38,617 nucleotides of DNA from Streptomyces geranii (GCF_002954775.1 NZ_PJME01000073.1:1-38617), one strand, 5' to 3'. Positions 8,116-16,814 are shown, counted from the stretch's first letter. Made by a program: numbers and translations. Notes: generated by a model not told the origin, from the sequence alone.

Positions 8116-10328
8116 TGGTCGGTGTCGTCCTTCTTGTCGTCGCCGTCTTCACCCTCGATGACGGGGATGAGGGACAGCTTGCCGCGGGAGTCGATCTCGG
8201 CGATCTCGACCTGGACCTTGGCGCCGACGGCCACCACGTCCTCGACGTTCTCCACGCGCTTGCCGCCGGCGAGCTTGCGGATCTGCGAGATGTGCAGCAG
8301 ACCGTCCTTGCCCGGGAGCAGCGACACGAACGCACCGAAGGTGGTGGTCTTCACGACCGTACCCAGGTAGCGCTCGCCGACCTCCGGCATGGTCGGGTTG
8401 GCGATCGAGTTGATCGTCGCGCGGGCCGCCTCGGCCTGCGAGCCGACCTGGGCACCGATGTAGATGGTGCCGTCGTCCTCGATCGTGATCTCGGCGCCGG
8501 TGTCCTCCTGGATCTGGTTGATCATCTTGCCCTTCGGGCCGATGACCTCACCGATCTTGTCCACGGGGATCTTGACGGTGATGATCCGCGGGGCGTTCGG
8601 GGACATCTCGTCCGGCGTGTCGATCGCTTCCATCATCACGTCGAGGATGTGGAGGCGGGCGTCACGGGCCTGCTTGAGGGCGGCGGCCAGGACGGAGGCC
8701 GGGATGCCGTCCAGCTTGGTGTCCAGCTGGAGGGCGGTCACGAACTCCTTGGTGCCGGCGACCTTGAAGTCCATGTCGCCGAAGGCGTCCTCCGCACCGA
8801 GGATGTCGGTGAGGGCGACGTAGTGCGTCTCGCCCTTGATCTCCTGGGAGATCAGGCCCATGGCGATACCGGCGACGGGGGCCTTGAGCGGCACACCGGC
8901 GTTCAGCAGCGACATGGTGGAGGCGCAGACCGAGCCCATGGACGTCGAGCCGTTGGAGCCGAGGGCCTCGGACACCTGACGGATCGCGTAGGGGAACTCC
9001 TCGCGCGTGGGCAGCACCGGCACGATCGCGCGCTCGGCGAGCGCGCCGTGGCCGATCTCGCGGCGCTTCGGGGAGCCGACGCGGCCGGTCTCGCCGACGG
9101 AGTACGGCGGGAAGTTGTAGTTGTGCATGTAGCGCTTGCGCGTCACCGGCGACAGGGTGTCGAGCTGCTGCTCCATACGGAGCATGTTGAGGGTGGTGAC
9201 GCCCAGGATCTGGGTCTCGCCACGCTCGAACAGCGCCGAGCCGTGCACGCGCGGGATGGCCTCGACCTCGGCGGCGAGCGTACGGATGTCCGTGACGCCG
9301 CGGCCGTCGATGCGGACCTTGTCCTTGATGACGCGCTCACGGACCAGGGACTTGGTCAGCGAGCGGTAGGCCGCGCTGATCTCCTTCTCGCGGCCCTCGA
9401 ACTGCGGGAGCAGCTTCTCGGCGGCGAGACCCTTGACGCGGTCCAGCTCGGCCTCGCGGTCCTGCTTGCCCGCGATGGTGAGCGCCTGGGACAGCTCGTC
9501 CTTGACGGCGGCGGTGAGCGCCTCCAGGACGTCGTCCTGGTAGTCCAGGAAGACCGGGAACTCGCCGGTGGGCTTGGCGGCCTTGGCGGCGAGGTCGGCC
9601 TGGGCCTTGACGAGCACCTTGATGAAGGGCTTCGCGGCGTCCAGACCGGCGGCGACGACCTCCTCGGTCGGCGCCTCGGCGCCGCCCGCGATGAGGGTGA
9701 TGGTCTTGTCGGTGGCCTCGGCCTCGACCATCATGATCGCGACGTCGCCGTCCTCCAGGACGCGACCGGCGACGACCATGTCGAAGACGGCGCTCTCCAG
9801 CTCGGTGTGCGTCGGGAACGCGACCCACTGGCCATTGATCAGCGCGACGCGGACGCCGCCGATCGGGCCGGAGAAGGGCAGACCGGCCAGCTGCGTGGAC
9901 GCGGAGGCGGCGTTGATCGCCACGACGTCGTACAGGTGGTCGGGGTTGAGCGCCATGATCGTGGCGACGACCTGGATCTCGTTGCGCAGGCCCTTCTTGA
10001 AGGACGGGCGCAGCGGGCGGTCGATCAGGCGGCAGGTGAGGATCGCGTCCTCGGAGGGCCGGCCCTCACGACGGAAGAAGGAACCGGGGATCTTCCCGGC
10101 CGCGTACTGGCGCTCCTCGACGTCCACCGTGAGGGGGAAGAAGTCGAGCTGGTCCTTGGGGTTCTTGGAGGCGGTGGTGGCCGACAGCACCATGGTGTCG
10201 TCGTCCAGATACGCCACGGCGGAACCGGCGGCCTGCCTGGCCAGCCGTCCCGTCTCGAAGCGGATGGTGCGGGTGCCGAAGGATCCGTTGTCGATAACGG
10301 CCTCGGCGTAGTGGGTCTCGTTCTCCAC
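8112..10328 (-). CDS. pnp: Polyribonucleotide nucleotidyltransferase (PNPase)
   Basis: PNPase degrades RNA from the 3' end with phosphate and, in Streptomyces, also adds 3' tails. The 738-residue protein has two RNase PH-like domains (IPGSFFRREGRPSE; EALGSNGSTSMGSVCASTMSLL), then a KH domain (KIGEVIGPKGKMINQIQ, near 590-650) and an S1 domain (GERYLGTVVKTTTFGAFVSL). The GTG at 10328 has GGAG 10-13 nt upstream and gives the family start V-E-N-E-T-H-Y. The open frame continues upstream but lacks family similarity. rpsO lies upstream on the same strand, as in many bacteria. A terminator and a further hairpin lie between them, and the S. coelicolor readthrough transcript is known to be processed there by RNase III. 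Confidence 0.96.
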   Translation of the reverse strand: MENETHYAEAVIDNGSFGTRTIRFETGRLARQAAGSAVAYLDDDTMVLSATTASKNPKDQLDFFPLTVDVEERQYAAGKIPGSFFRREGRPSEDAILTCRLIDRPLRPSFKKGLRNEIQVVATIMALNPDHLYDVVAINAASASTQLAGLPFSGPIGGVRVALINGQWVAFPTHTELESAVFDMVVAGRVLEDGDVAIMMVEAEATDKTITLIAGGAEAPTEEVVAAGLDAAKPFIKVLVKAQADLAAKAAKPTGEFPVFLDYQDDVLEALTAAVKDELSQALTIAGKQDREAELDRVKGLAAEKLLPQFEGREKEISAAYRSLTKSLVRERVIKDKVRIDGRGVTDIRTLAAEVEAIPRVHGSALFERGETQILGVTTLNMLRMEQQLDTLSPVTRKRYMHNYNFPPYSVGETGRVGSPKRREIGHGALAERAIVPVLPTREEFPYAIRQVSEALGSNGSTSMGSVCASTMSLLNAGVPLKAPVAGIAMGLISQEIKGETHYVALTDILGAEDAFGDMDFKVAGTKEFVTALQLDTKLDGIPASVLAAALKQARDARLHILDVMMEAIDTPDEMSPNAPRIITVKIPVDKIGEVIGPKGKMINQIQEDTGAEITIEDDGTIYIGAQVGSQAEAARATINSIANPTMPEVGERYLGTVVKTTTFGAFVSLLPGKDGLLHISQIRKLAGGKRVENVEDVVAVGAKVQVEIAEIDSRGKLSLIPVIEGEDGDDKKDDTDQ

Positions 10329-10440
10329 TAGCGTTTTCTCCGATACTTTTCGTCTTTTGTCCCGTCCTGCCCGTGTGGCAGAGGGACGTGGGGTCGGAGA
10401 AGCGCGCCTTCTGAGTGCGGGCCGGTCTTCGATCGAAGCA

Positions 10441-10464
10441 CCCGGGGATCTCATCTCCCGGGGG
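10441..10464 (-). other. hairpin in the pnp leader
   Basis: CCCGGGG (10441-10447) and CCCGGGG (10458-10464) are near-palindromic and pair around AGATGAGAT on the RNA strand. The hairpin lies in the 5' leader of pnp. An RNase III-cut hairpin is known in this interval in S. coelicolor, and this is a candidate for it. I have not folded the full leader. Confidence 0.4.
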
Positions 10465-10553
10465 CCACTACCGAGGACCGGCGGCGGCGAGGTGCACTTC
10501 TCCTTATGCGGACTTGTGTCCGGTCGTACGAGGTTCGTACGGGTTTTGTGTCA

Positions 10554-10583
10554 TGCGTATTGCGTTGTGCTACCACACTACAA
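10554..10583 (-). promoter_or_regulatory. candidate pnp promoter
   Basis: On the minus strand, TTGTAG (complement of 10578-10583) is followed after 18 nt by TACGCA (complement of 10554-10559), downstream of the rpsO terminator. Both boxes are partial matches to the vegetative consensus. The position suits an independent pnp promoter. The intergenic span 10329-10624 holds nothing else recognisable as a gene. Confidence 0.35.
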
Positions 10584-10624
10584 AGAGGCAGTGACACTCC
10601 GCACGTTTCCGCACGTACGGCAAA

Positions 10625-10657
10625 GGGAGCGGTCCCCTAGAAGTGGGAACCGCTCCC
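10625..10657 (-). terminator. rpsO terminator
   Basis: GGGAGCGGTCCCC (10625-10637) pairs with GGGAACCGCTCCC (10645-10657) over 13 bp with one G-U-type mismatch and a 7-nt loop. It starts 12 bp past the rpsO stop. It is a strong intrinsic-type terminator that probably allows some readthrough into pnp. Confidence 0.8.
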
Positions 10658-10669
10658 TCTCACAGCGTC

Positions 10670-10957
10670 TTACTTGGCGCCCGCCGCACCGCGGCGGATG
10701 CCGAGGCGGTCGACCAGCGCACGGAAGCGCTGGATGTCCTTCTTGGCCAGGTACTGGAGAAGGCGGCGACGCTGACCGACGAGGATCAGCAGACCACGAC
10801 GGGAGTGGTGGTCGTGCTTGTGCGTCTTGAGGTGCTCGGTCAGGTCCGAGATACGGCGCGAGAGCATCGCGACCTGGACCTCGGGGGAGCCGGTGTCGCC
10901 CTCCTTGGTACCGAACTCGGTGATGAGCTGCTTCTTCACTGCGGCGTCGAGCGACAC
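10670..10957 (-). CDS. rpsO: 30S ribosomal protein S15
   Basis: S15 binds 16S rRNA in the 30S platform. The 95-residue protein is the typical Streptomyces form, with the family core GDTGSPEVQVAMLSRRI, LKTHKHDHHSRRGLL and RRRLLQYL, ending GIRRGAAGAK. The start is a GTG at 10957 with GAGGAG five nt upstream. The open frame runs further upstream, but only the part from this GTG is conserved. Its own terminator follows at once and pnp lies next, the standard rpsO-pnp order. S15 often controls its own translation; no specific operator fold was identified here. Confidence 0.97.
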   Translation of the reverse strand: MSLDAAVKKQLITEFGTKEGDTGSPEVQVAMLSRRISDLTEHLKTHKHDHHSRRGLLILVGQRRRLLQYLAKKDIQRFRALVDRLGIRRGAAGAK

Positions 10958-11105
10958 GCGTACTCCTCGTAGTCTTTGCATTGGCCACCGAGTGCCCCTG
11001 GTCCACTTCTCAGGGGAGCTTCCGTAACTCGGGAGGCGGGGATCCGCTGCGCGCGGCCTCCGGAATGGGTCACTCCAGGGGTGCGTACACAAACGGCCGT
11101 CGCCC

Positions 11106-11111
11106 AGGATA
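11106..11111 (-). promoter_or_regulatory. candidate rpsO -10 box
   Basis: On the minus strand TATCCT lies about 150 bp upstream of the rpsO start, in the 308-bp divergent gap. No good -35 is seen at the usual spacing, so this is weak. The same gap also has a 7-bp tandem repeat near 11187 and a TAGGGT box on the plus strand at about 11177. Confidence 0.25.
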
Positions 11112-11186
11112 CCAGCAGGCAGCGGCCGTCTTCACCGCGGTGGGCAAACAGTCCGGTCGGCGCGGGCTCGGCCACTAGGGTGAGAA

Positions 11187-11207
11187 CGTAGATCGTAGAT
11201 CGTAGTT
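11187..11207 (+). repeat. 7-bp tandem repeat upstream of the DUF397 gene
   Basis: CGTAGAT occurs twice and CGTAGTT once in direct succession at 11187-11207, about 60 bp before the DUF397 start. It could be chance, a slippage product or part of an operator. Confidence 0.6.
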
Positions 11208-11265
11208 ACGTACTGCGGCACCAGCAGTGGTCGTATGACTCACGTCGGGAAGGGGGCGCTTCGCC

Positions 11266-11667
11266 ATGGCGGAGGCACAGGGGGCACAGGACACCACGGC
11301 CGCGCGGGACGAGGACGTCAAGGCGCGCAAGGAGCGGGAGCGGGACGAGCTGTACTCCCTCGACATCTCGGGCGTCGAGTGGCACAGCGCCCCCGGTACC
11401 GAGGAGCACGAGGAGCGGGTCGAGATCGCGTATCTCCCCGAGGGCGCGGTGGCCATGCGGTCGTCCCTGGACCACGACACCGTCCTCCGTTACACGGAGG
11501 CGGAGTGGACGGCGTTCGTGCTGGGTGCGCGCGACGGGGAGTTCGATCTGGAGCCGACGGAGCAGAACGGCGGGCTCGCGGCGGCCGAGGCGGCGGCTTC
11601 GGATTCGAGTGCGGGTACGGGTGTGGGTGCCGGTGCCGGTACAGACTCCGGCGGGGATGTGGAGTAG
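11266..11667 (+). CDS. DUF397-family protein (orphan)
   Basis: The protein has 133 residues. The middle part shows the DUF397 pattern: ISGVEWHSAP, then RVEIAYLPEGAVAMRSSLD, then LRYTEAEWTAFVLGARDGEFDLEP, where the family usually has V-x-V-R-D-S and W-x-A-F. DUF397 proteins in Streptomyces are normally partners of XRE-type helix-turn-helix regulators and often form toxin-antitoxin-like or developmental switch pairs. No HTH gene is adjacent here. The charged N-terminus (EDVKARKERERDE) and Ala/Gly/Ser-rich C-terminus are probably disordered. The ATG at 11266 is preceded by GGGAAGGGGG. A terminator follows directly. It is divergent from rpsO. Confidence 0.82.
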   Translation: MAEAQGAQDTTAARDEDVKARKERERDELYSLDISGVEWHSAPGTEEHEERVEIAYLPEGAVAMRSSLDHDTVLRYTEAEWTAFVLGARDGEFDLEPTEQNGGLAAAEAAASDSSAGTGVGAGAGTDSGGDVE

Positions 11668-11692
11668 GTGGAGTAGCTCGGCGCCCGGAAGG

Positions 11693-11735
11693 AGGGGGCG
11701 GGATCGGTGCCATGCGCCGGCCCCGCCCCCTTTTT
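11693..11735 (+). terminator. intrinsic terminator of the DUF397 gene
   Basis: GGGGGCGGG (11694-11702) pairs with CCCGCCCCC (11722-11730), with extra pairing inside the loop, and is followed by TTTTT. This is one of the few classical hairpin-plus-U terminators in the window. It separates the DUF397 gene from the large ATPase gene. Confidence 0.88.
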
Positions 11736-11948
11736 CGTGCGCTTTTCCGCGCAGGGCGTTGTCAGAGGGGCCGCCTACTATGCATGTGGGGTTGTGGAGC
11801 GTGTGGGGCGGATTTCGTTCCGGTCGTGTCAACTCGCTTGCCGGACAAGGCGGTTCGCGTACGGACGGGATCGGTTGCGGTCAGGCTGTGACGTAATGGA
11901 CGGTCACTGAGGGGTGGCCGGGCCTGCCGGGGCGGGGGTCGCGGTGAT

Positions 11949-11954
11949 TAGGCT
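11949..11954 (+). promoter_or_regulatory. candidate promoter of the large ATPase gene
   Basis: TAGGCT is a good match to the Streptomyces -10 consensus, about 170 bp upstream of the GTG at 12124. The -35 region (CTGCCGG, about 18 bp upstream) is poor. The remaining 11736-12123 interval holds no clear gene. A 39-codon frame from an ATG at 12057 overlaps the start but has a badly spaced ribosome site. Confidence 0.35.
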
Positions 11955-12123
11955 GGGCCGGAGTACCGGGGGAAGAGCCGGGCAGATCGGACGACCTCCA
12001 CCGCCCGATGCCGGAGAAGGTGGACAAAACCCACTGAGGAACCGGCTTCGGACGACATGAATACAGACGAGAAATGGTCGCCCCAGCACGGCAAGAGGGT
12101 GCTCGACCACACCAGGAGGAACT

Positions 12124-15100
12124 GTGAACAGCGATCGGGACGGGATCCGCGGGGGCTGGGCCACACCCGGCGATGACCAGTCCGACGCGGAGTCCGCCAG
12201 CGAGATGACGGGCGAGTTCACCATCGATTACGCGACGCCTGCCTGGTATACGCAGAACGCGTCGGGGGCGTCAGGGGGATCGGGAGCATCCGGGAGCGAG
12301 ACGGATTCGGCAGCGGACGCGGAGGCAGATGCAGGTGCGGATGCGGATGCGGATGCGGATGCGGACGCGGACGCCGATGAGTCGGGTTCGGAGCCGGATG
12401 CGCAGGAAGTGCCAGAGTCGGAGTCGGAGTCGGAGTCGGGCGATGACGCGGGTGTGGGTGCGGGGGCGGTTGTAGACGCCGGTGCCGGTGCGGTTTCCGG
12501 TGCTGCGGCTGTGCCCGGGTTGCAGATGGGCGGTCCCGTCGGTCCTGCGGCTCTGCCCGGTCTTCCCGTGGGCGGGTTCCAGGCCCAGTGGACGCCTGCG
12601 ATGCCGGCCGATCCGCCGGCCGTCGTGGCGGAGGACGGTGACCTGGAGAGCGGTTCGACGATGCGGATCGCCCCGGTTGCCGTGCGGCCGGACGTCGAGG
12701 AGCAGGCGGACGTGACCGGCGGCGGTGAGTCCGGTGAGTCTGGTGACGACTCCGTCGATTCGGCCGTCGAGGGCGCGGGGAGTGCCCCGGAGGCTCCGGA
12801 GACTGAGGTTGTCGCGGACGCTACGGACGCTGCGGGTGCCGAGGGTACGGATGTCGGCGACGTCGCCGATGAGGTGAGCGGTGCCGGGGCGCAGGTGCAG
12901 GACGCGGAGACCGACGTCCAGGATGCCGAGGTCGCCGACGTGCGGTCCGAGAGCCCTGAGGCGGCGGACTCGGCTGCCCCCGAGCCGGTGGGCGCCGAGG
13001 TGGCCGACGCCGAGCCCGAGGCAGAGTCGACGGAGCCGGAGGACGCCCCGTCGGCGCCGAACGCGGTCGACGACGTACATGACTCCGCACCGGCCGCACC
13101 GGTACGGGACTCGGTGCCCAGCGCACCGCTGAACCTACCCCCGCTGCCTGCGGGCGCCCCCGGAACAGTGCCGCCCGCCTGGGCTCCCGTGTCAACGGGC
13201 CAGGGCGGACTGCCGCCGCTGCCTCCGTCGTACCAGCCGGCTGCACCCGCGACGGCGGGACAGTGGCCCGGGCAGCCGCAGCAGCCCCAGCAGCAGGTAG
13301 CAGCGCCGGAGCAGCCGCAGGCCGCGTCGGCCGCGCCTGCACCGACGCCGTTCCAGTCGCAGGCACCGGCGCCCGCCGCTCCGCATGCGGGTTACGGCTT
13401 CCCGCCGCCCAACCCGGCCACGGTGGTCCCGAACCTCCCGGCCCCGGACGCGCCGCCCGCCGGGCAGGCAACTCCGCCCGCTCCCACAGGCTCCAACGCC
13501 CAGGGCGGCTACGGCTTCCCGCCTCCGGGTGGGCAGCCGCTGACACCGAACGCCCAGGGGGACTACGCCTTCCCGCAACCGGGCGCACCTGCACCGACCC
13601 CGGCGGGTCCCGACACGCAGGGCGGCTACGGCTTCCCGCAGTCGGGCGTGCCCGGCGCAACTCCGCCAGGCCCCAACGCCCAAGCCGGGTACGGCTTCCC
13701 ACCGCCCGGCACCCAGCCTCCGGCTCCGGCGCAGGCTCCGGCTGTCCCCAACGCTCAGGGGGGCTACGCGAGCACGCCTTCTCCGGCTCCGGCCGGTTCC
13801 AACGTCCACGAGGGTTACGGCTTTCCGCCGCCCGGCGCCCAGCCTTTGGCTCCGGCTGCTGCCAACCCCCAGGGCGGACCTGACTTCCCGACGCCGGGTA
13901 CGCCCGCACCGGCCCCCGCAGGTACCGACATCCACGGCGGATACGGCTTCCCGCCACCCGGCGCACAACCTCCGACCCCGGCTGCCCCCAACGCCCAAGG
14001 CGGACCTGACTTCCCCGCGCCGGGTACGCCCGCACCGGCCGCCGCAGGTTCCAACGCCCACGGCGGATACGGCTTCCCGCCACCCGGAACCCAACCTCCG
14101 ACCCCGGCTGCCCCCAACCCCCAGGGCGGACCTGGCTTCCCGCCACCCGGCAGCCAGCCCCCGGCCCCGGCCGCCCCCAGCGCTCAGGCTGACTCCGGGC
14201 TCCCCCAACCCACGCCAACTCCTGCGGGCCCCACGCCCCAGGGCGGCTACGGCTTCCCGCCTCCGGGCACCCAGCCCCCGGCCCCGGGCACCCCCAACCC
14301 CCAGGGCAACCCCGGCCTCCCCGCGCCGGGTACGCCCGCACCGGCCCCCGCAGGCCCCGACGCCCAAGGCGGATACGGCTTCCCGCCGCCCGGGACCCAG
14401 CCCCTGGCTGCCCCCAACCCCCAGAGCGGCTCCCGGGTCCCTCAGCCCACGCCGACCCCGGCGGGCCCCACGCCCCAGGGCGGCTACGGCTTCCCGCACC
14501 CCGGAACCCAGCCCCCAGCCCCGACCGCTCCCACCCCCCAAGGCGACCACAGCCTCCCCCACCCGGGCACGCCCGCCCCGAACCCCGCCCCCTCGCCGAC
14601 CCCGGCAGGCCCCAATCCCCAAGACGAGTACGGCTTCCCGCCCCCCAAGGCCCAAGCGCCGGCCCCGAGCACCCCCGCCCCGGCCCAGGACGCGGCACCC
14701 TCCGGCTACGGCTTCCCGCCCCCGGCGGCACCGTCTGCCGTCCCGGCGCCCACGGGGCCCAACCCGCAGGGCGGCTACGGCTTCCCCCCGCCGGGTTCGC
14801 CCTCCTCGGCGCCTGCCCCCGCGGGCCCCGATGCGCAGGCCGGGTACGGCTTCCCGCCCCCGGGCGCCCAGCCGCCGGCCCCTGCTGCACCCGACCCCCA
14901 GGGCGACTCCGCTCCCCCCAAGCAGGACGCACCGGCCCCGGCCGCCCCCAACCCCCAAGACGGGTACGGCTTCCCGCCCCCGAGCACCCAGCCCCCGGCA
15001 CCCGGTACCCCGGGTAACACCGCTCCCCCGGCCCCTGTCCCCGGGCACCCCCAGGACGGTTACGCGTTCCCGCCCGCCGCCGGAGCCCCCGCGCCCCAGC

Positions 15101-16725
15101 CCCCGGCCCCGCAACCCGGCTACGGCTTCCCGCACGCCGGTCACCCCGGTCACCCCGTCCAGCCCCCTGCGCCCACCGGGCCCACCGGCGCACCCGGTGG
15201 CTACGGCTTCCCCTTCCCGCAGGCGTCCTCCGGGCAAGCGCCGCCGCAGCCGCATGTGCCGCAGCAGGCCGACGGGGCCCAGCCGCAGGCCGGGCCCCAG
15301 GCGCCCCCGTATGTGGCCGGGCAGGCGCCGGGGGCCGTTCCCGCGTCTCCTCCTCCGCCTCCGCTCGGGAATCCCGGGCCCGACGGCATGCCCGGCGCCG
15401 TGCCGCAGCAGCAGCCCGTCGATCCGCGTACCGGGGCCGCCTGGCCGCAGCCCATACAGCACGATCAGCGGCAGATGACCAACCCCGGTGCCGCGCCGCT
15501 CGGTTACACCGCCGCCGTCGAGCTGTCCTCCGACCGGCTGCTCAACAACAAGAAGCAGAAGGCGAAGAGCGGGCGGCCCACCGCCTCGTCCTCCCGGTTC
15601 AAGATCGGGGGGAAGAAGGAAGAGGCCGAGCGGCAGCGGAAGTTGGAGCTGATCCGGACTCCCGTGCTGTCCTGCTATCGCATCGCCGTCATCAGCCTCA
15701 AGGGCGGTGTCGGCAAGACGACCACGACCACCGCCCTCGGCTCCACCCTCGCCACCGAACGGCAGGACAAGATCCTCGCCATCGACGCCAACCCGGACGC
15801 CGGTACCCTCGGCCGACGTGTGCGGCGCGAGACCGGAGCCACCATCCGGGACCTCGTCCAGGCGATCCCGTACCTCAACTCGTACATGGACATCCGGCGG
15901 TTCACCTCCCAGGCGCCGTCCGGGCTGGAGATCATCGCCAACGACGTCGACCCGGCCGTGTCCACCGCCTTCAACGACGAGGACTACCGGCGCGCGATCG
16001 ACGTACTGGGCAGGCAGTACCCGATCATTCTCACCGACTCCGGTACCGGTCTGCTCTACAGCGCCATGCGGGGCGTACTCGACCTCGCCGATCAGCTGAT
16101 CATCATCTCGACGCCGTCCGTGGACGGTGCCAGCAGCGCCAGTACGACGCTGGACTGGCTGTCGGCGCACGGGTACGCGGACCTCGTCTCGCGGTCCCTC
16201 ACCGTCATCTCGGGTGTGCGCGAGACCGGCAAGATGATCAAGGTGGAGGACATCGTCTCCCACTTCGAGACGCGCTGCCGGGGCGTCATCACCGTGCCCT
16301 TCGACGAGCACCTCGCCGCCGGTGCCGAGGTCGACCTCGACATGATGCGGCCCAAGGTCCGGGAGGCGTACTTCAACCTCGCCGCCCTGATCGCCGAGGA
16401 CTTCGTACGGCACCAGCAGATGCACGGGCTCTGGACCTCGGACGGCAACCCGCCCCCGGTCGCGGCCCCGCCGATGCCGGGACATCAGCAGCAGTACCAG
16501 CAGTACCAGCAACCGCAGGCTCATCAGGTTCCGGGGCAGCCCGCGCCGGGGCAGCCGTATCCGGCCCCGCCCGCTCCCGCCCCCGGGCACGGGCAGCAGT
16601 ACCCACCGCCGCCCCAGCCCGGTCAGCCGTACCAGCAGCCACAACCCCAGCAGCCGTACGGCTATCCGCCTCAGCCGGGGCAGCCCCAGCAGCAGCCCGG
16701 TTACCCGCAGCCTCCGCAGCAGTAG
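12124..16725 (+). CDS. EspI/SCO5717-like protein: repeat-rich N-terminus plus ParA/MinD ATPase
   Basis: This 1533-residue protein has several zones. Residues about 50-330 are acidic and Ala/Asp/Glu-rich, including simple Asp-Ala and Glu-Ser runs. Residues about 422-1030 are a Pro/Gly/Gln repeat region with 17 copies of Y-G-F-P and two of Y-A-F-P. Residues about 1180-1440 are a ParA/MinD ATPase with the deviant Walker A KGGVGKT (K1193), LAIDANPDAG, and ILTDSGTG. The tail (1440-1533) is Gln/Pro/Tyr-rich. This layout matches mycobacterial EspI and the S. coelicolor protein I remember as SCO5717, which sits at the type VII secretion locus and is linked to growth. The start is a GTG at 12124 with AGGAGG five nt upstream. 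No secretion genes are adjacent. Repeat length is likely to vary between strains. Confidence 0.88.
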   Translation: MNSDRDGIRGGWATPGDDQSDAESASEMTGEFTIDYATPAWYTQNASGASGGSGASGSETDSAADAEADAGADADADADADADADESGSEPDAQEVPESESESESGDDAGVGAGAVVDAGAGAVSGAAAVPGLQMGGPVGPAALPGLPVGGFQAQWTPAMPADPPAVVAEDGDLESGSTMRIAPVAVRPDVEEQADVTGGGESGESGDDSVDSAVEGAGSAPEAPETEVVADATDAAGAEGTDVGDVADEVSGAGAQVQDAETDVQDAEVADVRSESPEAADSAAPEPVGAEVADAEPEAESTEPEDAPSAPNAVDDVHDSAPAAPVRDSVPSAPLNLPPLPAGAPGTVPPAWAPVSTGQGGLPPLPPSYQPAAPATAGQWPGQPQQPQQQVAAPEQPQAASAAPAPTPFQSQAPAPAAPHAGYGFPPPNPATVVPNLPAPDAPPAGQATPPAPTGSNAQGGYGFPPPGGQPLTPNAQGDYAFPQPGAPAPTPAGPDTQGGYGFPQSGVPGATPPGPNAQAGYGFPPPGTQPPAPAQAPAVPNAQGGYASTPSPAPAGSNVHEGYGFPPPGAQPLAPAAANPQGGPDFPTPGTPAPAPAGTDIHGGYGFPPPGAQPPTPAAPNAQGGPDFPAPGTPAPAAAGSNAHGGYGFPPPGTQPPTPAAPNPQGGPGFPPPGSQPPAPAAPSAQADSGLPQPTPTPAGPTPQGGYGFPPPGTQPPAPGTPNPQGNPGLPAPGTPAPAPAGPDAQGGYGFPPPGTQPLAAPNPQSGSRVPQPTPTPAGPTPQGGYGFPHPGTQPPAPTAPTPQGDHSLPHPGTPAPNPAPSPTPAGPNPQDEYGFPPPKAQAPAPSTPAPAQDAAPSGYGFPPPAAPSAVPAPTGPNPQGGYGFPPPGSPSSAPAPAGPDAQAGYGFPPPGAQPPAPAAPDPQGDSAPPKQDAPAPAAPNPQDGYGFPPPSTQPPAPGTPGNTAPPAPVPGHPQDGYAFPPAAGAPAPQPPAPQPGYGFPHAGHPGHPVQPPAPTGPTGAPGGYGFPFPQASSGQAPPQPHVPQQADGAQPQAGPQAPPYVAGQAPGAVPASPPPPPLGNPGPDGMPGAVPQQQPVDPRTGAAWPQPIQHDQRQMTNPGAAPLGYTAAVELSSDRLLNNKKQKAKSGRPTASSSRFKIGGKKEEAERQRKLELIRTPVLSCYRIAVISLKGGVGKTTTTTALGSTLATERQDKILAIDANPDAGTLGRRVRRETGATIRDLVQAIPYLNSYMDIRRFTSQAPSGLEIIANDVDPAVSTAFNDEDYRRAIDVLGRQYPIILTDSGTGLLYSAMRGVLDLADQLIIISTPSVDGASSASTTLDWLSAHGYADLVSRSLTVISGVRETGKMIKVEDIVSHFETRCRGVITVPFDEHLAAGAEVDLDMMRPKVREAYFNLAALIAEDFVRHQQMHGLWTSDGNPPPVAAPPMPGHQQQYQQYQQPQAHQVPGQPAPGQPYPAPPAPAPGHGQQYPPPPQPGQPYQQPQPQQPYGYPPQPGQPQQQPGYPQPPQQ
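12337..12378 (+). repeat. 6-bp tandem repeat encoding Ala-Asp
   Basis: Four exact GCGGAT units, two GCGGAC and one GCCGAT lie in direct succession inside the large ATPase gene. They encode an alternating Ala-Asp run. The unit is a multiple of three, so slippage would change length without breaking the frame. Confidence 0.9.
12415..12438 (+). repeat. 6-bp tandem repeat encoding Glu-Ser
   Basis: Four exact GAGTCG units in succession, in frame, encode Glu-Ser-Glu-Ser. They lie close to the Ala-Asp repeat in the same disordered acidic zone. Confidence 0.9.
13390..15215 (+). repeat. degenerate in-frame repeat array (Y-G-F-P units)
   Basis: About 19 units share the core G-Y-G-F-P-P-P-G followed by a Pro/Ala/Gln/Thr spacer and often N-x-Q-G-G before the next core. 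Unit spacing varies, roughly 20-50 residues. Several units are nearly identical at DNA level, which points to recent duplication. The region is hard to assemble with short reads. Confidence 0.88.
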
Positions 16726-16759
16726 CCGTAGCGGCGAGGCGAGGCGAGGCGAGAAAGCG

Positions 16760-16797
16760 AACGGCGGCCGGTGTCCCCCAGGACACCGGCCGCCGTT
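16760..16797. terminator. bidirectional terminator between the ATPase gene and ribF
   Basis: A 17-bp perfect stem (16760-16776 with 16781-16797) has a 4-nt loop and is followed by TTTCTTG on the plus strand. It lies between two convergent stops and can serve both. A short GAGGC tandem run precedes it at 16736-16750. Confidence 0.9.
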
Positions 16798-16814
16798 TCT
16801 TGCGTACCGCGCTA

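Noticed and set aside
10329..10454. N-terminal extension of pnp
   Set aside because: The frame is open, but similarity to PNPase begins at the GTG at 10328, and the upstream part is the gene's leader with a hairpin.
12057..12176. 39-codon frame starting at an ATG and overlapping the start of the large ATPase gene
   Set aside because: The nearest Shine-Dalgarno-like sequence is about 15 nt away, the composition is not protein-like, and the GTG at 12124 has a perfect ribosome site.
12821..15193. Long opposite-strand frames under the repeat domain of the ATPase gene
   Set aside because: They are a by-product of GC-rich repeats. The plus-strand frame has the conserved ATPase domain and a strong start.
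13390..15215. CRISPR-like array
   Set aside because: The repeats are degenerate, of varying spacing, in frame with a protein, and no cas genes are present.
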